A stretch of 51,051 nt of DNA, taken from Dokdonella_A sp014338185. GTDB lineage: Bacteria > Pseudomonadota > Gammaproteobacteria > Xanthomonadales > Rhodanobacteraceae. The DNA lies in the NCBI GenBank assembly GCA_030263295.1, contig SZOS01000019.1, forward strand, positions 1 to 51,051. Direction: 5' to 3'. The position numbers were made by a program, and so were the translations under genes. This document shows positions 1 to 7,230 of this stretch, piece by piece. Under the pieces are notes generated by a model, which made no database searches, had not been told where the DNA came from, and was given only the letters and a program-made list of their open reading frames with translations. Position 1 is the first letter of the stretch; every line of letters starts with the position of its first letter.

Positions 1-32
1 CGGCGGGCGGTGGCCGAAGCGGCCCGCAGGGG

Positions 33-196
33 GAGCGCGATGGATCGCGCTCATTGCGCCGTCAGCACACGGACGTGCTGTCGGCGCAACCGGCCGCCGA
101 CCGCGGACCGCGCGCGCAGGATGCGCGCGAGGCGACGCTGCAGGGGCTGCCCTTCTCTTTGGTGACTTTCTCTTGGGCAAGCAAGAGAAAGTCACC
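33..196. repeat. Cluster of four consecutive hairpins (REP-like intergenic element)
   Basis: Four inverted repeats follow one another in non-coding DNA. The first is a perfect 9-bp stem (33-41 with 44-52, GG between). The second is a 14-bp stem with one mismatch (55-68 with 75-88). The third is a perfect 8-bp stem (111-118 with 122-129, loop GGA). The fourth is a perfect 15-bp stem (161-175 with 182-196, 6-base loop). The first three carry GGA in or beside the loop. The last arm reads GGTGACTTTCTCTT. From memory, very similar arms are scattered between genes in Xanthomonadales genomes, where they give rise to spurious short protein annotations; I cannot check this here. ORFs crossing the block look like by-products of the repeat. 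Confidence 0.75.
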
Positions 197-210
197 GGCC
201 CGCAGGGATG

Positions 211-530
211 CGGGACGAACCCACCAGGGACGTGGGTCGGTTGTCGCGCCAAAGCGGACGACCGAACGACCACTAACGCCCACAAGCGCCAGCGACCCGC
301 CCAGTGCGGGACGAACCCACCAGGGACGTGAGTTGGTTGTCGCACCGAAGCGGACGACCGAGCGATCACCAACGCCCACAAGCGCCAGCGACCCGCCCGG
401 TGCGGGACGAACCCATCAGGGACGTGGGTCGGTTGTCGCGCCGAAGCGGACGACCGGACGACCACCAGCGTCCACAAGCGCGAGCGCCCCCCGAGTGCGG
501 AACGCACCCGCCGCGCACGTGGGTCCAGCC
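211..530. repeat. Tandem repeat, 96-bp unit, three full copies plus a decayed fourth
   Basis: Each copy begins with CGGGACGAACCCA. Copies start at 211, 307, 403 (95 bp long) and, degenerate, at 498. Full copies differ at only a handful of bases. On the minus strand one frame reads a repeating SVVRFGATT-x(2)-RPWWVRPA peptide, but the third copy loses a base. There is no convincing start site, so I treat this as a non-coding repeat. It lies directly after the hairpin cluster and before the end of the efflux operon. No other feature is visible in positions 1-563. Confidence 0.8.
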
Positions 531-563
531 CCACGCTGCGGCCAGCCCATCGCGCGTGCGTCC

Positions 564-3500
564 TCACGACGCCCCCGCCTGCGCGTGTGCGAGGGCATGG
601 CGCTCGCGGCGCGCCTTGAGCCAGTCGGAAAGACGCTCGAAGTACAGGTAGATCACCGGCGTGGTGTACAGCGTGAGCAGCTGCGACAGCAGCAGGCCGC
701 CGACGATGGCGATGCCCAGCGGCTTGCGCAGCTCCGAGCCGATGCCGTTGCCGAGCGCGAGCGGCAGCGCGCCGAACAGCGCCGCGGCGGTGGTCATCAT
801 GATCGGGCGGAAGCGCAGCAGGCAGGCGCGATGGATCGCGTCGTAGGCGCGCATGCCCTCGCGCTGCGCCTCGATCGCGAAATCGATCATGAGGATCGCG
901 TTCTTCTTGACGATGCCGATCAGCAGCACGATGCCGACGATGCCGTCGACCGACAGCGGCATGCCGAACAGGTACAGCGCGAGCAGCGCGCCGACGCCGG
1001 CCGGCGGCAGGGTCGACAGGATCGTGATCGGGTGGATGTAGCTCTCGTAGAGCACGCCCAGCACGATGTAGATCACCACCACCGCGGCGATGAGCAGCAG
1101 CACCGTGTCGGACAGCGAGGCGGAGAACTCGGCAGCCTTGCCGACGAAGCGGCCACGCACCTGCGGCGGCAGCTTGAGTTGCGCCTGCACCTGCTCGAAA
1201 GCGCGCACCGCGTCCGACAGCGAGTAGCCGGGTGCGAGGTTGAACGAGATCGTGACCGCGGGCAGCTGGTCCTGGTGGCTGACCACCAGCGGGGTGTTGC
1301 CCTGCTTGGCGGTGGCCAGCGCCGACAGCGGAATCGTGCCGCCACCGCCGAGCGCGATGCCGACGTTGCCGGTGCTGCCGATGCCGGCCGGCGTGGCCGA
1401 GTTGCTCGACTTGACCTGGCCGTAGCTGGTGGCATTGCTGCCGGTGAGCGCGCCGCCGCCGGTGCCGCGCACCGTAAGCTGGTCGAGCAGCGCGGTGCTG
1501 GTGCGGAACTGCGGCGCCACTTCCAGCACCACGCGGTACTGGTTGAGCTGGGTGAAGATGGTCGAGATCTGGCGCTGGCCGAAGGCGTCGTAGAGCGTGT
1601 CGTCGATGGTCTGCACCGGCACGCCGAGGCGGCTGGCCTTTTCGCGGTCGATGGTGAGTTCGAGCGCATTGCCGAGCACGGCGAGGTTGTTGTCGACGTC
1701 GGCGAGTTCGGGCCGCTGCTTGAGCGCCTGGGTCATGCGCGTGGCGTGGCCGGCCAGTTCGCCCGCATCGACCTGCGACAGCGAGTACTGGTACTCGGTT
1801 GGCGCCACGCGCGTGTCGAGCGCCACGTCCTGCACCGGCTTGAGGTACAAGGCCACGCCGGGAATGTGCGCGGCGGCCTGCTGCAGGCGCGGCAGCAGGC
1901 GTTCCAGCCCGTCGCGCTCGTGGCGCGGTTTGAGCACGATGCTGAGCTGGCCCTGGTTGAGCGTGGGGTTGATCGAGCCGGCGCCGATGAACGCGGCCAC
2001 GCCGGCCACGCCGGGCACGGTGCGCACCGCCTCGGCGACGGCCTTGGTGCGTTCTTCCATGGCCGGGAAGGCGATGTTCTGGTCGGCCTGCACCACGCCG
2101 GTGACGAGGCCGGTGTCCTGCTCGGGCAGCAGGCCCTTGGGAATGATCACGTACAGCCCGATGGTGACCACCAGCGTGGCCAGCGCGATCAGCAGCGTGA
2201 GGCGCTGGCGCGCGAGCACCCAGTCGAGCGAGCGCGCATAGGCGTCGAGCGTGCGCAGCCACAAGTCGCGCGGCCGGCCGCTGCGAGCGGCCAGCGCCGC
2301 GACGTCGGCATGGTCGCCTGCCGGCAGTGCGTCGGCGCGCAGCAGGTAGGCGCACATCATCGGCGTGAGCGTGAGCGAGATCACCATCGAGATCGCCACC
2401 GCGATCGCGAGCACCCAGGCGAACTCGTGGAACAGCCGGCCGGTCACGCCGGGCATGAGCAGCAGCGGCAGGAACACCGCGATCAGCGACACGGTCAGCG
2501 ACAGCACCGTGAAGCCGATCTCGCGCGCGCCGATCTCGGCCGCCTCGCGCGGCTGCTTGCCCTGCTCGATGTAGCGCACGATGTTCTCGATCATCACGAT
2601 CGCATCGTCGACCACGAAGCCGGTGGCCACGGTCAGCGCCATGAGCGACAGGTTGTCGAGCGAGAAGCCGGCGAAGGCCATCACGCCGAACGTGCCCAGC
2701 AGCGACAGCGGCACCGCCACCGACGGGATCACGGTGGCCCACAGCCGGCGCAGGAACACGAAGATCACCGCGATCACCAGCACCACGGTGAGGCCGAGCG
2801 TGAACTGCACGTCCTCGACCGAGGCGCGGATCGTCACGGTGCGGTCGGAGAACACCTCGAGCTTGACGTCGGCGGGCAGCAACGCCTGCAGCTGCGGCAG
2901 TTGCGCGCGGATGTCGGCCACTGTCTGCACGATGTTGGCGCCGGGCTGGCGGCGGATGTCGAGCAGCACCGCGGGCTTGCTGTTGGCCCACGCCGCGAGC
3001 TGGTCGTTCTCGACGCCATCGACCACCTGCGCCACGTCCGACAGCAGCACGGGCGCGTCATTCTTGTAGCTGATGATGGTGGAGCGGTATTCGGCGGCAT
3101 TGGCGAGCTGGTCGTTGGTGCCGATCGAGAAGCTCTGCACGGTGCCGTTGAGGCTGCCCTTGGGCGCGTTGACGTTGGCTTGCGTGAGCGCGCTGCGCAC
3201 GTCCTCGAGCGTGAGCCCGAGGTTGGCCAGCTGGGCCGGGTTGACCTGCACGCGCACCGCCGGGCGCACGTTGCCCGCGATCGACACCAGGCCCACGCCC
3301 GCGATCTGCGACAGGCGCTGGGCGAGGATCGAATCGGCGTAATCGTTGACCTCGCGCAGCGCGCGCGAGTCGGAGGTGAGCATGAGGGTCAGGATCGGCG
3401 CATCGGCCGGATTGACCTTGTTGTAGACCGGCGGGTACGGCAGGTTCGACGGCAGGGTGCCGCGCGCGGCATTGATCGCGGCCTGCACGTCCTGGCCCGC

Positions 3501-3809
3501 GTTGTCGATGTCGCGGCCCTGGTCGAACTCGATGATGATGGTCGACAGCCCGGCCGAGCTGTCCGAGGTCATCAGCGTCACGCCCGAGATCTGGCCGAGC
3601 TGGCGCTCCAGCGGCGTGGTCACCAGCGTGGCCATGGTCGACGCGCTCGCACCCGGGTACTGGGTGGTGACGATGAGGCTGGGCGCCTCGATGTCGGGCA
3701 GCGCGGCCACCGGCAGCGCGCGATAGCCGATCACGCCCAGCAGCAGCAGCGCGAGCATGAGCAGCGAGGTCGCGATCGGGCGGCGGATGAACAGCGTCGA
3801 GAAACTCAT
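564..3809 (-). CDS. RND multidrug efflux permease (AcrB/MdtB-MdtC type)
   Basis: Inner-membrane pump protein of 1081 residues that would use the proton gradient to expel drugs or other toxic compounds through a tripartite complex. The N terminus (MSFSTLFIRRPIATSLLMLA) is the first transmembrane helix. The proton-relay pair is D401-D402 in VVDDAIVMIENI, and the matching lysine is K968 in GIVKKNAILMIDF. The segment PYPPVYNKVNPADAPIL is typical of the MdtB/MdtC/MuxB branch. Length is normal for the family. The adaptor gene lies 89 bp upstream on the same strand, so the two form one operon. There is a single RND gene, whereas MdtABC/MuxABC systems have two, and no outer-membrane channel gene is present in the window. 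Substrates cannot be told from sequence. Confidence 0.93.
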   Translation of the reverse strand: MSFSTLFIRRPIATSLLMLALLLLGVIGYRALPVAALPDIEAPSLIVTTQYPGASASTMATLVTTPLERQLGQISGVTLMTSDSSAGLSTIIIEFDQGRDIDNAGQDVQAAINAARGTLPSNLPYPPVYNKVNPADAPILTLMLTSDSRALREVNDYADSILAQRLSQIAGVGLVSIAGNVRPAVRVQVNPAQLANLGLTLEDVRSALTQANVNAPKGSLNGTVQSFSIGTNDQLANAAEYRSTIISYKNDAPVLLSDVAQVVDGVENDQLAAWANSKPAVLLDIRRQPGANIVQTVADIRAQLPQLQALLPADVKLEVFSDRTVTIRASVEDVQFTLGLTVVLVIAVIFVFLRRLWATVIPSVAVPLSLLGTFGVMAFAGFSLDNLSLMALTVATGFVVDDAIVMIENIVRYIEQGKQPREAAEIGAREIGFTVLSLTVSLIAVFLPLLLMPGVTGRLFHEFAWVLAIAVAISMVISLTLTPMMCAYLLRADALPAGDHADVAALAARSGRPRDLWLRTLDAYARSLDWVLARQRLTLLIALATLVVTIGLYVIIPKGLLPEQDTGLVTGVVQADQNIAFPAMEERTKAVAEAVRTVPGVAGVAAFIGAGSINPTLNQGQLSIVLKPRHERDGLERLLPRLQQAAAHIPGVALYLKPVQDVALDTRVAPTEYQYSLSQVDAGELAGHATRMTQALKQRPELADVDNNLAVLGNALELTIDREKASRLGVPVQTIDDTLYDAFGQRQISTIFTQLNQYRVVLEVAPQFRTSTALLDQLTVRGTGGGALTGSNATSYGQVKSSNSATPAGIGSTGNVGIALGGGGTIPLSALATAKQGNTPLVVSHQDQLPAVTISFNLAPGYSLSDAVRAFEQVQAQLKLPPQVRGRFVGKAAEFSASLSDTVLLLIAAVVVIYIVLGVLYESYIHPITILSTLPPAGVGALLALYLFGMPLSVDGIVGIVLLIGIVKKNAILMIDFAIEAQREGMRAYDAIHRACLLRFRPIMMTTAAALFGALPLALGNGIGSELRKPLGIAIVGGLLLSQLLTLYTTPVIYLYFERLSDWLKARRERHALAHAQAGAS

Positions 3810-3898
3810 GCGCCGCTCCGCCGGATGCGTGGCACGGCGTTTGCGCGACGCGAGCGCGGCGATCCGGCGCGTGGACCGGGGTTGGGCCGGTTCATGGC

Positions 3899-5128
3899 TC
3901 AGTGCCTCGGGCCGCGCCCACCACCACCCGACGGGCCGCCGGCCGCCTTGAGCTTGGCCAGCTCCTCGGCGCTGAGCGGCGCCGCGGCCTGGCCGGGCGC
4001 GAGCGGCTGCACCTTGCTGCCGGGCTTGAGGCGGAACTGGCCTTCGGTGACCACGCGCGTGCCGGCGCTGAGCCCCTTGCTCACGAGCACGTTGCTGTCG
4101 CCCGCGTCACCACCGGGTTGCACCGGCTGCATCGCCACCGTGTCGTCGGGTTGCAGCACGTAGGCGTAGCTGCCTTCGGGGCCGCGCTGCACCGCGGTCG
4201 CCGGCACCACGATGCCGTCCTCGACCGTACGCACCCTGACACGCACGTTGACGAACTGCCCCGGCCACAAGGTGCTGTCGGCGTTGTCGAACTCGGACTT
4301 GACCTTGAACGTGCCGGTGGCGGTGTCGATCTGGTTGTCGATCACCTTGAGCACGCCGGTGGCGATGATGTGGGCATCGGTGCGGTCGAGCGCCGCGACC
4401 TCGACGCCATCGGGATCGGCCGCGAGCGCATCGCGCACCGCCGCGAGGTTCTGCTCGGGCAGCGTAAACATCACGTTGAGCGGGTGCACCTGGGTGAGCG
4501 TCACGATGCCGGTGCCATTGGCACTGACGAGGTTGCCCACGTCGACCTGGCGGATGCCCGCGATGCCGGTGATCGGGGCGACGATGCGGGTGTAGCCGAG
4601 CTGGGTCTGCGCATTGCTGATCGCGGCATCGTCGGCCGCCACGATCGCCTGCTGCTGGCGCACGCTCTGGCGCTGGTTCTCCAGGTCCTGGCCCGACACG
4701 AAGTTGCGCTTCATGAGTTCCTCGTAGCGCGCCAGCGTGCTTTGCGAGGCGGTCAGCAGTGCCATGTCCTGCTTCTTCTTGGCCAGCGCCTGGTCGTAGG
4801 CGGCCTGGAACGTGCGTGGATCGATCTCGGCGATGAGTTGGCCCTGCTTGACCTCCTGGCCTTCGCCGAAATGCAGCGCCTTGAGCTGGCCACTCACCTG
4901 CGCGTTGACCGTCACCGTGTTGAGCGCCTGCACCGTGCCCAGCGCGGTGAGATACACCGGCACGTCCTGCGCGACCGCGGCAACCACCGTGACGGGCACG
5001 GGCGCGCTGTCGCCACCGCGCTGCCAGCCGGCGCCGCCGGCAGTGCCGCGCGAGGAATACATGCGCCAGCCGATCACGGCGACGAGGGCGACGGCGACGA
5101 CGATCAGCGCGATTTTCCAACGCGACAT
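3899..5128 (-). CDS. RND efflux periplasmic adaptor (membrane fusion protein, MdtA/AcrA type)
   Basis: Adaptor that links the RND pump to an outer-membrane channel. It has an N-terminal membrane anchor (MSRWKIALIVVAVALVAVIG), then a biotinyl-lipoyl-like half motif near LGTVQALNTVTVNAQVSGQL, a coiled-coil hairpin (about residues 100-170), the second lipoyl half (YTRIVAPITGIAG) and beta-barrel/membrane-proximal domains. It ends in a Gly-rich tail. I chose the start at 5128 (409 residues), which has AGGA upstream, over a 14-residue longer form beginning at 5170, because it puts the hydrophobic anchor at the N terminus. It is first in the operon with the permease. The promoter would lie in the 273-bp divergent gap to msrA. 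Confidence 0.92.
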   Translation of the reverse strand: MSRWKIALIVVAVALVAVIGWRMYSSRGTAGGAGWQRGGDSAPVPVTVVAAVAQDVPVYLTALGTVQALNTVTVNAQVSGQLKALHFGEGQEVKQGQLIAEIDPRTFQAAYDQALAKKKQDMALLTASQSTLARYEELMKRNFVSGQDLENQRQSVRQQQAIVAADDAAISNAQTQLGYTRIVAPITGIAGIRQVDVGNLVSANGTGIVTLTQVHPLNVMFTLPEQNLAAVRDALAADPDGVEVAALDRTDAHIIATGVLKVIDNQIDTATGTFKVKSEFDNADSTLWPGQFVNVRVRVRTVEDGIVVPATAVQRGPEGSYAYVLQPDDTVAMQPVQPGGDAGDSNVLVSKGLSAGTRVVTEGQFRLKPGSKVQPLAPGQAAAPLSAEELAKLKAAGGPSGGGGRGPRH

Positions 5129-5401
5129 GAGGCAGGTCCTTGCGGCTTGCGGGCAGGGCGGAAACATCACCGCGGCGAGGTGCGAAGGCTAGCAGCCGCG
5201 GCTGTATGGTGGAGCGCAACAGCGCGTAAATCCCTCTTTACAAAGCCCGTCCGCGCGCACGCGCAGGCGTGCGGCGCATCCGCTGCGCCACCGGGTACCG
5301 GCCGGGCTTGGGATGCCCAGACCACGCCACCATGTGCAAGGTTCCCGCGGCGTACCAGGACGCTTCCTGGCGACGATGCCGCGGCCCACCAAGGCATGCT
5401 G

Positions 5402-6046
5402 ATGAACCAGACCTGTGAGTTGCCCGCGTTGCCGCACGCGCCGATCCCGGCCGCGAGCCTGGATCCGCCGCCGCCGGCCGCTGCACGCGAGGCGGTCGCG
5501 GTGCTCGCGGGCGGCTGTTTCTGGTGTGTGGAGGCGGTGTTCCGCGAGCTCGAAGGCGTGCTCGGCGTGCGCGCGGGCTATTGCGGCGGCAGTACCGACA
5601 GTGCCAGTTACGAGGCGGTGTGCAGCGGCACCACCGACCACGCCGAGGCCATCGAGATCCGCCACGACCCGCAGCGCATCCGCTTTGCCCAGCTGCTGCG
5701 CGTGTTCTTCGCGGTGGCCCACGATCCGACCCAGCGCGATGGCCAGGGCAACGACCGCGGTCGCCAGTACCGCTCGGCGATCTTCTGCGCCGATGCGACC
5801 CAGCACCAGATCGCGCGCAGCTACATCGACCAGCTCGATGCGGCCGGCGTGTTCGCCGCGCCGATCGCCACCGAGCTCTTGCCACTGCGGCGTTTCCATC
5901 CCGCCGAGGCCTGCCACCAGGACTACGCCGCGCGCCATCCGCAACAGCCCTACATCGCGCTGGTCGCCGCGCCCAAGGTGGCCAAATTGCAGGCGCAGTT
6001 CGGCAGCTGGCTCAAGCCGGGCGCCGCGCGCGGAGTGCGTGCATGA
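5402..6046 (+). CDS. msrA: Peptide-methionine (S)-S-oxide reductase MsrA
   Basis: Repairs oxidised methionine by reducing the S-sulfoxide in proteins. The signature GGCFWCVEAVF is at about residues 37-47, with catalytic Cys39. The downstream segments VCSGTTDHAEAIEI and RRFHPAEACHQDY are typical of the family. The ATG at 5402 has AAGG seven bases upstream. An in-frame ATG at 5396 would sit almost on top of that site, so I prefer 5402 (214 residues). The N-terminal ~30 residues are Pro/Ala-rich without a clear signal peptide. It overlaps msrB by four bases (ATGA), so both repair enzymes are probably made from one message. The 273 bases upstream are shared with the divergent efflux operon. Confidence 0.95.
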   Translation: MNQTCELPALPHAPIPAASLDPPPPAAAREAVAVLAGGCFWCVEAVFRELEGVLGVRAGYCGGSTDSASYEAVCSGTTDHAEAIEIRHDPQRIRFAQLLRVFFAVAHDPTQRDGQGNDRGRQYRSAIFCADATQHQIARSYIDQLDAAGVFAAPIATELLPLRRFHPAEACHQDYAARHPQQPYIALVAAPKVAKLQAQFGSWLKPGAARGVRA

Positions 6047-6468
6047 GCCTGCGATCGGCATCCGGCCACGACCTCACGCCGCTGGCGCCGGACGAACGCG
6101 AGCGGCGCGCCGCGCGCCTCACGCCCGAGCAGCGCCATGTACTGCTCGCGAGCGGCACCGAGCGGCCGTTCTGCGGCGGCCTGCTGCATGAGCACGGCGC
6201 GGGCGTGTTCGCCTGCGCGCTGTGCGACCTGCCGCTGTTCGCCGCGACCGCCAAGTTCGACTCGGGTACCGGCTGGCCCAGTTTCAGCGCAGCGTTCGAT
6301 CCGGCGCACCTGCGCGAACTGCGCGACACCAGCCACGGCATGATCCGCACCGAGATCCGTTGCGCGCGCTGCGACAGCCACATCGGCCACGTGTTCGACG
6401 ACGGCCCGCCGCCAACCGGCCTGCGCTACTGCATGAACTCGGCCGCGCTGGCGTTTCGTCCCGGCTGA
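6043..6468 (+). CDS. msrB: Peptide-methionine (R)-S-oxide reductase MsrB
   Basis: Partner of MsrA that reduces the R-sulfoxide of methionine. The 141-residue protein has the four zinc-binding cysteines (C58 and C61 in ACALC, C107 and C110 in CARC), the motif GTGWPSF and the catalytic Cys130 in GLRYCMNSAAL, where some relatives carry selenocysteine. The start codon overlaps the msrA stop as ATGA, a layout that usually gives coupled translation. No signal peptide is visible, so a cytoplasmic location is likely. Many bacteria fuse MsrA and MsrB; here they remain two adjacent chains. Confidence 0.95.
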   Translation: MSLRSASGHDLTPLAPDERERRAARLTPEQRHVLLASGTERPFCGGLLHEHGAGVFACALCDLPLFAATAKFDSGTGWPSFSAAFDPAHLRELRDTSHGMIRTEIRCARCDSHIGHVFDDGPPPTGLRYCMNSAALAFRPG

Positions 6469-6512
6469 TCGATCGACCGTGCGGCGCCATCGCGGCCGAC
6501 TCCAGCCCACGC

Positions 6513-6635
6513 GCCGACCGGCTCGCGATCCGCGAGGCATCGAAGAACTGGAAATCGATCCATCACTGGAAGCCGGCATTGCAGCGCTTCCAGTTGATGT
6601 TCGGCGAAGAGCGCGTGCCACTGGGTGCGCTGTGA
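6513..6635 (+). pseudogene. C-terminal remnant of an IS256/mutator-type transposase
   Basis: About 40 codons in one frame read ADRLAIREASKNW, then IHHWKPALQRFQLMFGEERV, and end with a stop at 6633-6635. This resembles the last residues of IS256-family transposases, which carry a Trp-x(n)-Pro/His-Ile-x(2)-Trp-Lys-x-Ala-Leu-x(2)-Phe pattern just before the stop. The catalytic domain is absent: the frame upstream runs into msrB. The following bases to about 6665 (GAGGTTACACC, then TTTGACAGACCCC) look like the decayed right end of such an element. The stretch 6469-6795 holds no other gene apart from the short direct repeat at 6731. The family assignment is by eye. Confidence 0.5.
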
Positions 6636-6730
6636 AAATCGAGGTTACACCGTTCGTTTGACAGACCCCACGAAGCGGTGTCGACTTGAATCGTTAGGCG
6701 CGGCCACGGAACAGTGAGTTGTTTTGGTTG

Positions 6731-6758
6731 TGGAAAGTCGACTCTGGAAAGTCGACTC
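6731..6758. repeat. 14-bp direct repeat (TGGAAAGTCGACTC twice)
   Basis: Two perfect, abutting copies of TGGAAAGTCGACTC are followed by TGACCCCAG. The block is AT-richer than its surroundings and sits between the transposase remnant and the end of the Nudix gene. Reading outward it resembles sequences I recall next to REP-type transposase genes in this order, which would fit an old insertion site. That link is from memory only. Confidence 0.6.
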
Positions 6759-6795
6759 TGACCCCAGTTTCCAACGGTGACATGCCGACCGTCGC

Positions 6796-7230
6796 TCAGC
6801 GCAGGCCCGTCGCTGGCTGGTGGGGACGGCTGCGCAGGTAGGCCGGCAGGATGTGACGAGCGCTGAGCGGCGCGACCTCGACCGGGTAGGGCGGCTGCGG
6901 GTCGATCCAGCACAGCTGCTCGATCTCGGCCTGGGCGCGCGGCGTGCCGGCGATGCGCACCACCCAGGCGTCGCCGCGCACGCGCATGCCGGCCTCGTGC
7001 ACCGCGTCGGCCTCGAACTCGCCCAGCGGCACGGCGCTGCCGGCAACCGGGCGCACGCCCAGTTCCTCGGCCAGTTCGCGCGCGAGCGTGGCGAGCGCAT
7101 CCTCGCCCGCGACGGGTTTGCCGCCGGGCTGGATGAAGATGCGCGAGCCGCGCTTGCGCACCAGCAGCACGCGACCGGCGTCGTCGGCGATCACCGCGGC
7201 CACGGTGCGGATCACGCGGGCTTGGCTCAT
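6796..7230 (-). CDS. Nudix hydrolase
   Basis: A 144-residue enzyme that would hydrolyse a nucleoside diphosphate linked to another moiety. The Nudix box G-x5-E-x7-R-E-U-x-E-E-x-G-U is complete at about residues 37-59 (GKPVAGE, then RELAEELGV). The N-terminal strand RTVAAVIADDAGRVLLVRKR is typical. The start ATG overlaps the stop of the upstream C25 protease gene by four bases (ATGA), so the two are co-translated. The substrate cannot be deduced. An MutT-like housecleaning role is possible but not shown. Confidence 0.92.
   Translation of the reverse strand: MSQARVIRTVAAVIADDAGRVLLVRKRGSRIFIQPGGKPVAGEDALATLARELAEELGVRPVAGSAVPLGEFEADAVHEAGMRVRGDAWVVRIAGTPRAQAEIEQLCWIDPQPPYPVEVAPLSARHILPAYLRSRPHQPATGLR

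Noticed and set aside
62..379. 105-residue minus-strand frame over the hairpins and tandem repeat
   Set aside because: Its peptide simply follows the repeat unit, with SVVRFGATT repeated. I treat it as a by-product of the repeat, the kind often annotated as hypothetical.
211..530. CRISPR array
   Set aside because: The repeated unit is 96 bp and contiguous, with no alternation of constant repeats and variable spacers, and no cas genes.
54..4163. 1369-residue open frame on the plus strand opposite the efflux permease
   Set aside because: It is His/Arg/Gln/Glu/Ala-rich without any domain and lies antisense to a gene with full RND motifs. Long open antisense frames are expected at this GC content.
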